Shown here piece by piece: positions 15,181-23,933 of a DNA stretch of 64,000 nucleotides. A program made the position numbers and the translations under genes. Positions within the stretch are counted from its first letter, which is position 1. Every line of letters begins with the position of its first letter. The notes beneath the pieces are model-generated. The model was not told where the DNA came from. It did not search any database and was given only the letters and a program-made list of their open reading frames with translations. The stretch lies in assembly GCF_004362975.1 (NCBI RefSeq), contig NZ_SNXO01000003.1:1-64000 (forward strand), written 5' to 3'. Source of the DNA: Aminicella lysinilytica (GTDB lineage: Bacteria; Bacillota; Clostridia; Peptostreptococcales; Anaerovoracaceae).

Positions 15181-15427
15181 GTGTTATACCTAGATGTTCT
15201 TCCACGGCTTCCAAAGTGAGCCAGCCTTCTTCTTCACCTGATTTGCGGCCTTTGGCGAGCTCATTCATTAATCGAATGGTAGCCTGTGTCTTTTCATAGT
15301 CCTTTATATCGACGATGGCATATTTGCCACGGCCATTCTTGGTAAGAAAGACAGGAGCACCTACTGATACATCATGCAGGACAGCACCGTAATTGCGTAA
15401 ATCAGAAATTGGTTTAATATTTGGCAT
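15173..15427 (-). CDS. Phd/YefM family antitoxin
   Basis: An 84-residue antitoxin. PISDLRNYGAVLHDV and APVFLTKNGRGKYAIVDIKDYEK are the N-terminal DNA-binding part of the Phd/YefM family; the C-terminal part would wrap and neutralise the toxin. I use the second ATG (15427) because AAAGGAG is correctly spaced for it, while the first ATG (15436) touches that site. An inverted repeat upstream suggests autoregulation by the toxin-antitoxin complex. Confidence 0.9.
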   Translation of the reverse strand: MPNIKPISDLRNYGAVLHDVSVGAPVFLTKNGRGKYAIVDIKDYEKTQATIRLMNELAKGRKSGEEEGWLTLEAVEEHLGITHE

Positions 15428-15450
15428 ATCTAACATCTCCTTTCACTTTT

Positions 15451-15479
15451 AGTATAAATCCTCATGCTGTAAAATACAA
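15451..15479 (-). promoter_or_regulatory. promoter of the toxin-antitoxin operon
   Basis: On the - strand TTGTAT (15479-15474) and TATACT (15456-15451) with a 17-base spacer, just upstream of the antitoxin binding site and ATG. Confidence 0.55.
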
Positions 15480-15495
15480 CCGTTAATTTTACAGC
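15466..15495 (-). promoter_or_regulatory. candidate operator of the toxin-antitoxin operon
   Basis: GCTGTAAAAT (15466-15475) and ATTTTACAGC (15486-15495) form a perfect 10-bp inverted repeat spaced by 10 bases and overlapping the -35 box, well placed for repression by the antitoxin complex. Confidence 0.65.
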
Positions 15496-15520
15496 ACAAT
15501 TGCTATGCTCTGCCTGAAAA

Positions 15521-15546
15521 CCAATGAGGAGACTCGAATTCGCGTT
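15521..15546 (-). repeat. third tRNA-like 3' remnant, flanking the toxin-antitoxin cassette
   Basis: AATGAGGAGACTCGAA at 15523-15538 repeats the sequence at 14843-14858 in the same orientation, one on each side of the toxin-antitoxin genes. Read on the - strand both are T-arm-like (TTCGAGTCTCCTCATT). Confidence 0.65.
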
Positions 15547-15568
15547 ACCAAAAGTTTACCGAATATCA

Positions 15569-15597
15569 TTGACTTGCAGTTATGGGTCGAGTAAAAT
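15569..15597 (+). promoter_or_regulatory. promoter for the signalling gene
   Basis: TTGACT (15569-15574) and TAAAAT (15592-15597) with a 17-base spacer, about 65 bases ahead of the GTG start at 15665. Confidence 0.55.
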
Positions 15598-15664
15598 ATG
15601 AGTTAACAGAATTAATAGAATAATTATGCGTTGCTCGACTGAAAATGTATGAGGTGTAAGCATT

Positions 15665-18049
15665 GTGGCTAAGGTTGATCATAAGAAAAAACTACTTATT
15701 GTGGAAGACAGTGTCATAAACCAGCAATTACTGGTTATGATTTTGAAGGACGATTATGAGACCGTTACGGCGAATAATGGCCGGGAAGCTCTGGACATTT
15801 TATGCGCTAAGGATGGCCACCTCATATCGGCTGTCATACTGGATATAGTAATGCCTGTAATGGACGGATTCGAAGTACTCCGGAGAATGCGTGAGAATAA
15901 GGCTTTGGCACAGATACCTGTTATAGTTGCCAGCGGTGGAGACGTCGAGGGAGACAATAAGGAGATACAGGCACTGTCACAGGGAGCCAACGATTATGTC
16001 AGAAAACCGTATAAGCCGGACATAATCAAGCACAGAGTTGCCAATGCCATATATTTGCGTGAGACGGCATCATTTATTAATACCGTTCAGCATGATTCAT
16101 TGACTGGACTTTACAGCAAAGAATATTTTTATAATCAGGCAGAGGAAATCATGCAACGTGATATAAATCAGGATTATGATATTATTTGCTGTGATATAGA
16201 AAGATTTAAACTTGTAAATGATCTTTATGGTGCTAAAGTCGGAGATGACCTTCTTAATGCCTGCGCCGATATATTCAGAGACAGAAGTGATAACTACATA
16301 ATATGCGGTCGTACAGGGCCGGATATATTTGCTTTTCTGCTAAAGCATATAGACGACTATTCGAATTTTGAATTCAGCAGTCTTGACAGCGATCTTGCAG
16401 AACTGGGCATCAACCTTAACATACAGTTGCGTCACGGGATATATATGGTAGAGGATAAGGAACTTCCTGTCAGTATAATGTGTGACAGGGCATGCATCGC
16501 AGCATCATCGATCAAAGGGATATATGGCGTATCATATAAGATATATGATGAGAAAATGCGTCAGAAAACGCTTGATGAGCAGTTTATAATTTCCAATATG
16601 AAAAGGGCTTTGAAAAATGGGCAATTTAAAGTTCATTTTCAGCCCAAATATAGCTTGAAAACCGAGAGGATCGTCAGTGCGGAAGCTTTGGTAAGATGGG
16701 AGGATCCTGATAGAGGATTGATATTTCCGGGAGATTTCATTTCGCTTTTCGAACGTAATGGATTCATTACAGATCTGGACATATATGTATGGGATACCTG
16801 CTGTAAGAGAATCCGTCAGTGGTTAGATGATGGCAATAAGATCGTGCCTGTTTCTGTAAATGTTTCTAGGACGGATATATATGACCCGAATCTGGACAAG
16901 ATACTGTTGTCTCTTATACGTAAGTATGATCTGAGTCCTGAATATCTGGGACTGGAGATAACAGAGTCTGCTTACACTCATGATTCTGACCAGTTGATCG
17001 GGGCTATATGGAAGTTGAAGAGACTTGGCTTTACCATAGAAATGGACGATTTCGGCACAGGCTATTCATCCCTTAATATGTTGGCTGAATTGCCGATAGA
17101 TGTATTAAAACTAGATATCAGGTTTATGCAGAGCCAGCATCATAAGAATAGCCGCAATATACTGAGTTTCATAGTAAGCCTTGCGAAACTAATGGATCTG
17201 ACTATAGTTGCCGAAGGAACAGAGACGATCGAGCAGGTAGAACTTCTGCGGAATCTTAACTGTGATGTGGCTCAGGGATTCTATTTTGCGCGGCCTATGG
17301 AAATCAAAGCTTTCGAGGATCTGCTTAGAAAGCAGGCGGAGACGTATTCGGCAGATGATGAAACTGTGGAAGAAATCACTGAAGAACAGAACTGTCAGAT
17401 AGATTCTGCAATTTTAGAGATGAAGACTAGAACTGAGCTGGATTGTGTTACGGGTCTTTTGAATCGAGTAGAAGTGGAAAACAGGATACAGAACTTCTTC
17501 TATGAAAACAATGAGCCGACAGGAGTTTTTATTGTCGCTGACATAGATGGGTTTAAGAATATAAACGGCGTATACGGCCATGAAGCAGGAGATGCACTGT
17601 TGAAAATTCTTGGACATATGTTAAGTGAGTTATTTACAGAGACTGCGGTCATAGGTCGCATAGGCGGAGATGAGTTCGCTGTGCAGATACCATATATACC
17701 TGAAAATGCTGATTTAGAGTCTAAACTCAACAGATTATGCAGTCCTATCAATTATGATGGAATGGATAAACCTATACACTTTTCTGCAGGCGTATGTGTT
17801 ACGCCTGATGACGGGACTGATTTTCAGACTTTGTATGACAATGCCAGGATGGCACTGCTGCGCGCCAAGTATAACGGGAAAGGTAACTATCTTAAATATG
17901 AAACTGATATGGTGCCACCTATAGACGAATATATGGAAAACAGAATCTCAGGCATACTCGACTCTGCAACTGAGGCTGTATTTGTCAGTGACGCAGCTAC
18001 GGGAGAAATAATATACATATCGGAACAACCTCATGCAGCAATTTATTAA
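15665..18049 (+). CDS. response regulator with GGDEF, EAL and second GGDEF domains (N-terminal part of a broken hybrid kinase)
   Basis: Residues 5-125 are a receiver domain (VILDIVMPVMDGF contains the phospho-acceptor aspartate). A degenerate GGDEF domain follows (GRTGPDIF in place of GGDEF, about 140-280), then an EAL phosphodiesterase domain with intact EALVRW, DDFGTGYSS and QGFYFARP (about 310-560), then a second GGDEF domain with intact GRIGGDEF near 667. It could therefore both make and degrade c-di-GMP. The frame ends inside a PAS domain (EAVFVSDAATGEIIYIS); the rest is in other frames downstream, and part of the PAS domain is missing. Translation starts at GTG behind GAGGTG. Confidence 0.85.
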   Translation: MAKVDHKKKLLIVEDSVINQQLLVMILKDDYETVTANNGREALDILCAKDGHLISAVILDIVMPVMDGFEVLRRMRENKALAQIPVIVASGGDVEGDNKEIQALSQGANDYVRKPYKPDIIKHRVANAIYLRETASFINTVQHDSLTGLYSKEYFYNQAEEIMQRDINQDYDIICCDIERFKLVNDLYGAKVGDDLLNACADIFRDRSDNYIICGRTGPDIFAFLLKHIDDYSNFEFSSLDSDLAELGINLNIQLRHGIYMVEDKELPVSIMCDRACIAASSIKGIYGVSYKIYDEKMRQKTLDEQFIISNMKRALKNGQFKVHFQPKYSLKTERIVSAEALVRWEDPDRGLIFPGDFISLFERNGFITDLDIYVWDTCCKRIRQWLDDGNKIVPVSVNVSRTDIYDPNLDKILLSLIRKYDLSPEYLGLEITESAYTHDSDQLIGAIWKLKRLGFTIEMDDFGTGYSSLNMLAELPIDVLKLDIRFMQSQHHKNSRNILSFIVSLAKLMDLTIVAEGTETIEQVELLRNLNCDVAQGFYFARPMEIKAFEDLLRKQAETYSADDETVEEITEEQNCQIDSAILEMKTRTELDCVTGLLNRVEVENRIQNFFYENNEPTGVFIVADIDGFKNINGVYGHEAGDALLKILGHMLSELFTETAVIGRIGGDEFAVQIPYIPENADLESKLNRLCSPINYDGMDKPIHFSAGVCVTPDDGTDFQTLYDNARMALLRAKYNGKGNYLKYETDMVPPIDEYMENRISGILDSATEAVFVSDAATGEIIYISEQPHAAIY

Positions 18050-19046
18050 AGGCAATATAGAGGAGACGGTGGAATATCGCAGAAGAGCCAAGGATGGGAG
18101 AACTATATGGGCACAGACCGTGGCCAGGCTTTACTGTGGTCCGATTACGGGCAATACCATGTGTTTTATTTATTCCTACGATACAAATGATAGTAAGATA
18201 GCTCAGGAAATGATAAGTAATGTCGTGAATCTGGACTATGATTATCTGTCTCTCGTGGACTTAGCAAACAATGATTATATTATGTATGCTAATACAGAGG
18301 ATCCTACCAATCCGATCCCGCCTCTTCGCAGCAGTGATTATGAAAAATCTGTTGCTGATTACGCCAGAGAGAATCTGGTTACGGAGGACATAGATAGAAA
18401 CATCAGAGATATGTCAATTGATAATATAAGAAAGCAGCTGGCGGACAAGGATTCCTTCATAAGCTATGTTTCTTTAAAGGAAAAGGATGGCAGTCAGAGC
18501 AGGAAAAAACTGCAGTATTCATATATGGACAGGGATCATGAAATGGTCCTTCTGAGCAGAATGGATATAACGGATATATATGAACGTGAACAGGAACAGA
18601 TGCGGGAACTGAAGGATGCCAATCGGGCCAAGAATGATTTTCTGTCCCAGATGAGCCACGATCTGCGCACGCCTATGAACGCCATTGTCGGTCTTTCAAA
18701 TCTGGCGAAGGATGAACTCGATGATCCTTCAGCTATGAAGAAATATATAGATAACATAAACGAGGCAGGCCAGTTCCTGCTGGGCCTTGTCAACGACTGC
18801 CTGGATATGGAAAAACTATCGGCTAAGAAAATGAAGCTGAATGAAACTCCGTATATTTACCCGCAATTTGTCAATAGCGTATGTACCATAATTGCTCCAC
18901 TTTGCAGGAAGAAGAATATAAAACTTATAGTTGATAATTTGCCGGAACCTTACTATGTCCTGATAGATCATATCAGATTTGAACAGATATTTATAAATCT
19001 GTTGAACAATTCAGTTAAGTATACGCCTGAGGGGGGGAACTATTGA
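18033..19046 (+). CDS. hybrid histidine kinase fragment: PAS end, HisKA and start of the ATPase domain
   Basis: The 337-residue middle piece. It begins in the second half of a PAS domain (EYRRRAKDGRTIWAQ), has a further sensor-like region, then a HisKA dimerisation domain with the phospho-acceptor histidine in SQMSHDLRTPMNAI (near residue 210) and the N box of the ATPase domain (INLLNNSVKYTPEGG). No ribosome binding site precedes its first ATG, and it stops right after a run of seven G. Removing one G restores the frame into the next piece. It is a fragment of one ancestral gene with its neighbours. Confidence 0.8.
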   Translation: MQQFIKGNIEETVEYRRRAKDGRTIWAQTVARLYCGPITGNTMCFIYSYDTNDSKIAQEMISNVVNLDYDYLSLVDLANNDYIMYANTEDPTNPIPPLRSSDYEKSVADYARENLVTEDIDRNIRDMSIDNIRKQLADKDSFISYVSLKEKDGSQSRKKLQYSYMDRDHEMVLLSRMDITDIYEREQEQMRELKDANRAKNDFLSQMSHDLRTPMNAIVGLSNLAKDELDDPSAMKKYIDNINEAGQFLLGLVNDCLDMEKLSAKKMKLNETPYIYPQFVNSVCTIIAPLCRKKNIKLIVDNLPEPYYVLIDHIRFEQIFINLLNNSVKYTPEGGNY

Positions 19047-19053
19047 ACTGAGG

Positions 19054-19767
19054 GTGATGGGTAATGAACGTGAAGGAGACTGCATACACTCGCATCTGAT
19101 GGTCAAGGATAATGGCATAGGAATGAGCGAAGCGTTCCAGACCCGCATGTTTCTGCCTTTCGAACAGGAATCGCCAGGAGGTAATCAACAGGATCGAGGC
19201 ACGGGTCTCGGTTTACCTATTGTGAAGAACCTTGTGGATCTTATGGGAGGAAAGATCACTGTTAAAAGCAAGCAGAATGTCGGAACTGAATTCCATCTGT
19301 TCTTTGATCTGCCAATTGTGGAAATCAATAAAGTTGAAGAAGCCAGACCTGTATCAGTTGATAATTCAGCAGTCTTGTCAGGAAAACGCATACTGATCTG
19401 CGAAGATAATAAACTTAATCTAGAAATAGCTAAGAAACTTCTGGAAAAGAAAAATGCTGAGGTCATATGCGCAGAAAACGGCAAGGCGGGAGTGGATACC
19501 TTCATGGCTTCCGAGCCGGGAACTATACAGGCCATAATAATGGACATCCGCATGCCGGTCATGGATGGACTGGAGGCAACCAGGAGAATCCGCGCTTTGA
19601 AAAGGGATGATGCGAGAACGATACCTATAGTTGCCATGACGGCTAACGCCTTCGATGATGATGTGCGGGCTACTTTGGAAGCGGGCATGAATGAACATCT
19701 TGGTAAACCCGTAGATCCCGGCAAGCTGTATGCAGTTCTTGCGGATCTGATAGAAAAGAGAAATTAA
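19054..19767 (+). CDS. hybrid histidine kinase fragment: ATPase end and C-terminal receiver domain
   Basis: The 237-residue last piece. It continues the ATPase domain (VKDNGIGMSEAF, then RGTGLGLPIVKNLVDLMGG, the G1 and G2 boxes), followed by a receiver domain (ILICEDNKLNLEIAKKLL; phospho-acceptor aspartate in IIMDIRMPVMDGLEA; MTANAF; HLGKPVD). Together with the two preceding pieces the ancestral order was receiver, GGDEF, EAL, GGDEF, PAS, kinase, receiver. If expressed alone it would lack the phosphorylatable histidine of the kinase. Confidence 0.8.
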   Translation: MMGNEREGDCIHSHLMVKDNGIGMSEAFQTRMFLPFEQESPGGNQQDRGTGLGLPIVKNLVDLMGGKITVKSKQNVGTEFHLFFDLPIVEINKVEEARPVSVDNSAVLSGKRILICEDNKLNLEIAKKLLEKKNAEVICAENGKAGVDTFMASEPGTIQAIIMDIRMPVMDGLEATRRIRALKRDDARTIPIVAMTANAFDDDVRATLEAGMNEHLGKPVDPGKLYAVLADLIEKRN

Positions 19768-19817
19768 TTCACATGCATTCGTTTTCAAATATACTTGGGC
19801 ATTTTTTCTAAATATAC

Positions 19818-19845
19818 TTGACATAGCACCGTCGTTTAATATAAT
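19818..19845 (+). promoter_or_regulatory. promoter for the membrane protein/NhaC operon
   Basis: Consensus TTGACA (19818-19823) and TATAAT (19840-19845) with a 16-base spacer, starting transcription about 20 bases ahead of the first gene. Confidence 0.75.
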
Positions 19846-19874
19846 AGAGAAAAACGCAGTGTTAGGGGTAAGTG

Positions 19875-20411
19875 ATGGATAAAGCGTATAAAGTAATAGG
19901 CATTTTGAAGTGGACATGTTTCCTGTTGGGAGCCGTAATGTGGTATTTCACCAGGGATAGTTTCGGCAGTATTATTGCCATATGCCTGGGCGTGGCGGCC
20001 ACAGTCTCATTCTGGCTCCTCATGAGGAAAGAAGAAACCAGACTCATAGGTCAGAACATAGCCATGTCCATAAGAGAAGCGATAAATGAAACAGCTCAGA
20101 TCGAGAGCTTCATAGAAATAAAGAAAATGAAGGGCGGCATAATAGCCAGAGTATATCTCATAAACGCAAGAGAAATGGCAGCCACAGTTCAAAGAGCGAT
20201 CAAGAATAAAATCGATGGAAGCATATTCAAGAAATACATATTGGTAATGCAGATGACAGATATGGCAAGTAAAGATGACCTGGCCAGTACCCAGAGGTTT
20301 TTGAACGATCAGCTGCTGAGACAACTGGTTGGCAGTGATGATAAACCCGATCTTAAGGCCGAAGTAAAGAAAACTGACAATGACGAGATAAAGGATCGGA
20401 AAGAATCATAA
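19875..20411 (+). CDS. membrane protein of unknown function, coupled to NhaC
   Basis: I do not recognise this 178-residue protein. It has two N-terminal membrane helices (about 10-25 and 32-49), then a soluble domain predicted to be cytoplasmic with alternating strands and helices (IESFIEIKKMKGGIIARVYLI, KKYILVMQMTD) and a highly charged tail. The ATG at 19875 is preferred over the GTG at 19872 because the AGGGG site is better spaced. Its stop codon overlaps the NhaC start (TAATG), so it is translationally coupled and may be an accessory or regulatory subunit of the antiporter. Confidence 0.75.
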   Translation: MDKAYKVIGILKWTCFLLGAVMWYFTRDSFGSIIAICLGVAATVSFWLLMRKEETRLIGQNIAMSIREAINETAQIESFIEIKKMKGGIIARVYLINAREMAATVQRAIKNKIDGSIFKKYILVMQMTDMASKDDLASTQRFLNDQLLRQLVGSDDKPDLKAEVKKTDNDEIKDRKES

Positions 20412-21733
20412 TGAGTTTGATCATAAGTTTTGCTATTTTCATAGGTGCGGTAATAGCGTGTATAGTAACAGGATACACGCTTGTTTTAGCACTTGCGGCA
20501 GGGCTTGTGACTTTTTTTATCTGTGCACTGGTTCAGGGACACAGAGCTGCAGACGTGGTCATTATGTGCCGCAAAGGTCTGTCTAACGGTTTGATTGTCG
20601 TTGAGATATTGCTTATAATAGGCCTTCTGACAGGTGTCTGGAGATCTTCCGGGACCATAGCATACTTTGTATATTACGGCATAAGATTCATACGGCCGGG
20701 AATATTCCTGATCATAGCCTTCCTTTTGACGAGTATACTTTCCTACGCCATAGGCACGTCCTTCGGCGTGGCAGCAACCGTCGGCGTAATATTCATGACT
20801 CTTGCCAGAACAGGCGGCGTCAACGAACTGATCACGGCCGGCGTGATCATGAGCGGAGTGTATATCGGCGACAGAGGATCCCCGGCGGCGTCCAGCGCTA
20901 TTCTGGTGGCGGCAGTCACCAGGACCGACCACATGAAAAACGTCAGGATAATGGCAAAATTCGCTGCGGTACCCTTTGTGCTCATATTAGTAATATATGC
21001 ATGCATGTCCTTTGCAAATCCTATCCATCAGGTTGACGAGTCGTTTCTGACAAAACTCAGCGGGCAGTTTGTCATATCGCCATGGTGTCTGGTGCCGGCG
21101 ATATTCATGCTGGTGCTGCCATTTTTCAAGGTCAGGGTGTCGTACTCCATGATAGCAAGCATAGTATCAGGAATGCTGGTCAGCGTTTTCGTCGAGGGAA
21201 CCACCCTTAAGTCATTGTTTTACACTATGATAATGGGGTATCATTCAGACACATCCTTCGGTAGTGTATTCAACGGCGGCGGACTTTACTCCATGGTGGA
21301 GGTAGTTCTGATCGTTGGTATATCCAGCGTTTATTCGGGAATATTTGAAGATACGAAAATGCTGGAGGATTTCCAAAGCAAGATTGACATAATGGTGGAG
21401 AAAGTCGGCAGATTTCCAAGTATGGTCATTGTAGGACTGGTGCTTATAGGCATATTCTGCAATCAGACTCTGGCTACCATAATGGGTAACGATCTTATGG
21501 CCAGACCTTACGAGAAAAGCGGCGCGTCAAACTATGAACTAGCCAGCGATATCCAGAATTCGATAATAATATTATCGGCAGTGGTACCATGGTCTATAGC
21601 CTGCAGCGTACCGTTGAGCTTCATGGGAGTCGGCATAGGAGCCCTGCCATATGCCTTTTATCTTTACTTACTTCCGATAATTTATGGCCTGACTAAGTTG
21701 ACTAAATGGAAGTTTTATGATAGAACACAGTAA
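20411..21733 (+). CDS. Na+/H+ antiporter NhaC family protein
   Basis: A 440-residue carrier with about 11 membrane helices. The GTSFGVAATVGVIFMTLA segment (about 115-132), the GDRGSPAASSAILVAA segment (about 155-170) and the NQTLATIMGND loop (about 353-363) match the NhaC family of the ion transporter superfamily. It would extrude sodium in exchange for protons, or move a related substrate such as malate/lactate as some relatives do. A sodium cycle fits the sodium-type V-ATPase encoded further along. Confidence 0.85.
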   Translation: MSLIISFAIFIGAVIACIVTGYTLVLALAAGLVTFFICALVQGHRAADVVIMCRKGLSNGLIVVEILLIIGLLTGVWRSSGTIAYFVYYGIRFIRPGIFLIIAFLLTSILSYAIGTSFGVAATVGVIFMTLARTGGVNELITAGVIMSGVYIGDRGSPAASSAILVAAVTRTDHMKNVRIMAKFAAVPFVLILVIYACMSFANPIHQVDESFLTKLSGQFVISPWCLVPAIFMLVLPFFKVRVSYSMIASIVSGMLVSVFVEGTTLKSLFYTMIMGYHSDTSFGSVFNGGGLYSMVEVVLIVGISSVYSGIFEDTKMLEDFQSKIDIMVEKVGRFPSMVIVGLVLIGIFCNQTLATIMGNDLMARPYEKSGASNYELASDIQNSIIILSAVVPWSIACSVPLSFMGVGIGALPYAFYLYLLPIIYGLTKLTKWKFYDRTQ

Positions 21734-21768
21734 GCAGTAATCTTGAGGAACGAGAGGGAAGATTATCT

Positions 21769-22386
21769 ATGGAAATAGAACTGAAGTATCTGATCGATGA
21801 TGAAAAGGTGGCAGATGAAATATTTGCCGACGATTACATTGAAAGTATCAGAGACACTAAAGAAGAATGTGTAGACATGGATGCTATATATTACGATACA
21901 GCTGACAGAAGTCTCACAGGCCAGGAAATGGCTTTTCGAATACGGCGAGAGGGAACATCTCATGTTGCCACACTTAAGTGGGATGGCACCAGCGATAACG
22001 GCATGCATAAAAGGCAGGAGATAAATGTTCCTGTAAGCGATGAGAAACTGATAGAACAGCCGGAAATAACCATATTCGACCAGAGTGATATGTCGGACGT
22101 ACTTGCAGCCGTCTGCGGCTCCAGAAAACTTCTGCCGCTTATCGAGGTAAGTTTTGTGCGCAGAGTCATACGCCTTGATACGGGCAAATCCATAAGCGAG
22201 TTGTCAGTAGATCGGGGAGAAATCATTGCCGGTGGTAAAAAATCGCCTGTTTTGGAACTCGAAATAGAATTGTTTTCGGGAAATGAGAAGGAAATAGTCG
22301 ATATTGGCAACAAATTGTCAGAAAAATACCATTTAAAACCGGAAAATAAGAGCAAATTCGAAAGAGGATACGAATTATTGCCTTAA
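21769..22386 (+). CDS. CYTH domain-containing protein
   Basis: A 205-residue triphosphate tunnel metalloenzyme-type protein. The N-terminal MEIELKY carries the ExExK signature, and the alternating charged strands (AFRIRREG, ATLKWDG, VSFVRRVIRLD, ISELSVDRGEI, LELEIELFSG, ENKSKFERGYEL) line the tunnel that binds triphosphates and metal. Bacterial members hydrolyse inorganic triphosphate or related compounds; some are adenylate cyclases. The substrate here cannot be told. It follows the NhaC gene by 36 bases. Confidence 0.88.
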   Translation: MEIELKYLIDDEKVADEIFADDYIESIRDTKEECVDMDAIYYDTADRSLTGQEMAFRIRREGTSHVATLKWDGTSDNGMHKRQEINVPVSDEKLIEQPEITIFDQSDMSDVLAAVCGSRKLLPLIEVSFVRRVIRLDTGKSISELSVDRGEIIAGGKKSPVLELEIELFSGNEKEIVDIGNKLSEKYHLKPENKSKFERGYELLP

Positions 22387-22424
22387 AATAGCGGAAGAAA
22401 GTCGAGAAATAGGCTTTTCTTCTG

Positions 22425-22453
22425 TTTACTTTAATATTCAAAAAGTGTATAAT
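22425..22453 (+). promoter_or_regulatory. promoter for the tig-clp operon
   Basis: TTTACT (22425-22430) and TATAAT (22448-22453) with a 17-base spacer, about 75 bases ahead of the trigger factor gene. Confidence 0.6.
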
Positions 22454-22529
22454 GATATGGTTCTATGTGCGGATTTACAGTGGCCGCAATGAAATACGAA
22501 AATGATAAAATTTAGGAGGAAATATACAG

Positions 22530-23933
22530 ATGAAAACTACACTTGTCTCAAATGAGAATAACGAGGTCAAGCTGACTATGGATTTTGCAGCCGATGAATT
22601 CGAAGAGGCTGTAAATAAGGTCTATAGGAAGAACAGAGGACAGTTCAGTATCGATGGATTCAGAAAGGGCAAAGCACCTAGGAAAATCATCGAGACACAC
22701 TATGGCGAAGGCGTTTTTTATGAAGATGCCATAAATGATATGTTTAGCGAGAACTACCCTGGGGCAATAAAAGAATTAGATATCGAAGTTATCGACAGAC
22801 CTGATGTTGACTTCAGCGATATCAATGATACCAAAGAAGGCAAACCTTTCACTATGACGGTAACAGTACCGGTATTCCCTGTAGTAGAAGTAAAAGATTA
22901 TATGGGAGTAGAAGTGGATCAGCTGGAAGAGAAAATCAAGAAGGCTGACGTAGATAAGGAAATCGAAGCTCAGCAGAAGAGAAATGCCCGCATGGTAGTA
23001 GTTGAGAGACCTGTAAAGGACGGAGACACAGTAGTACTTGATTACTCCGGATTCGTCGGTGATGACCAGTTCGAAGGCGGCACAGCAGAGAGACAGGAAC
23101 TGAAGATCGGTTCAGGAATGTTTATTCCGGGATTTGAAGAGCAGCTCGTAGGAGTTAAGCCTGGCGATGAAGCTGACGTTAAGGTCACATTCCCTGAGGA
23201 ATATCAGGAACCTAAACTTGCCGGACAGGATGCAGTGTTCCATTGCCTGGTACATGAAGTAAAGGAAGAACAGCTTCCGGATCTCGACGACGAGTTTGCA
23301 AAGGATGTAAGTGAGTTCGATACTCTTGAGGATCTTAAGAAGCAGACTAAGAAGGATCTTCAGAAGAGCAAGGACCTTCAGGCAGAAAATGCTGCTAAAG
23401 ATGCAGTTATCGAGAAGGTATATGAGGCAAACAAGTTTGATGTACCTAAGGTAATGGTAGAAGATGAAATAGACAATATGTCTCAGGAACTGGATCAGCA
23501 GCTGAGATATCAGGGCTTGAACCTGGATCAGTACATTCAGTTCACAGGCAAAGACAGAAAATCATTCAGAGATGAATTAAGAGAAGATGCCACCAAGAAA
23601 GTAGGCACGAGAGTAGTACTCAGATCCATCGCTGATAAGGAGAATCTGGAAGTATCTGAGGCTGAATTAGACGAAGAACTTCAGGAAATGGCTAAGCAGT
23701 ATAACATGGAAATCGACAAGATCAAAGAAGCTCTTGCTGACAGCATGGAATACTTCAAGAAGGACATCGTTATCAAGAAGGTCATAGATACACTTTATGA
23801 CAATGCTAAAGTAACCAAGAAGGCTGCTCCTAAGGCTGAGACTACAACTAAAGAGAAGAAGCCTGAGGAGAAGAAAGAAACTAAAGCTAAGAAGGCACCT
23901 GCCAAGAAAGCAGAGAAGAAAGAGGCAAAATAA
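22530..23933 (+). CDS. tig: trigger factor
   Basis: A 467-residue ribosome-bound chaperone and peptidyl-prolyl isomerase. The ribosome-docking signature [13 protein letters not shown] (about 44-56) is in the N-terminal domain, an FKBP-type domain spans about 150-240 ([25 protein letters not shown]), and the helical C-terminal domain follows. After about residue 432 there is an extra lysine-, alanine- and glutamate-rich tail that many trigger factors lack. A strong TAGGAGG precedes the ATG. The stop codon overlaps the clpP start (TAATG). Confidence 0.96.
   Translation: MKTTLVSNENNEVKLTMDFAADEFEEAVNKVYRKNRGQFSIDGFRKGKAPRKIIETHYGEGVFYEDAINDMFSENYPGAIKELDIEVIDRPDVDFSDINDTKEGKPFTMTVTVPVFPVVEVKDYMGVEVDQLEEKIKKADVDKEIEAQQKRNARMVVVERPVKDGDTVVLDYSGFVGDDQFEGGTAERQELKIGSGMFIPGFEEQLVGVKPGDEADVKVTFPEEYQEPKLAGQDAVFHCLVHEVKEEQLPDLDDEFAKDVSEFDTLEDLKKQTKKDLQKSKDLQAENAAKDAVIEKVYEANKFDVPKVMVEDEIDNMSQELDQQLRYQGLNLDQYIQFTGKDRKSFRDELREDATKKVGTRVVLRSIADKENLEVSEAELDEELQEMAKQYNMEIDKIKEALADSMEYFKKDIVIKKVIDTLYDNAKVTKKAAPKAETTTKEKKPEEKKETKAKKAPAKKAEKKEAK

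Noticed and set aside
10430-15546. Integrated prophage or conjugative element
   Set aside because: There is no integrase, relaxase, or phage structural gene; only tRNA-like remnants and a toxin-antitoxin pair hint at past integration.
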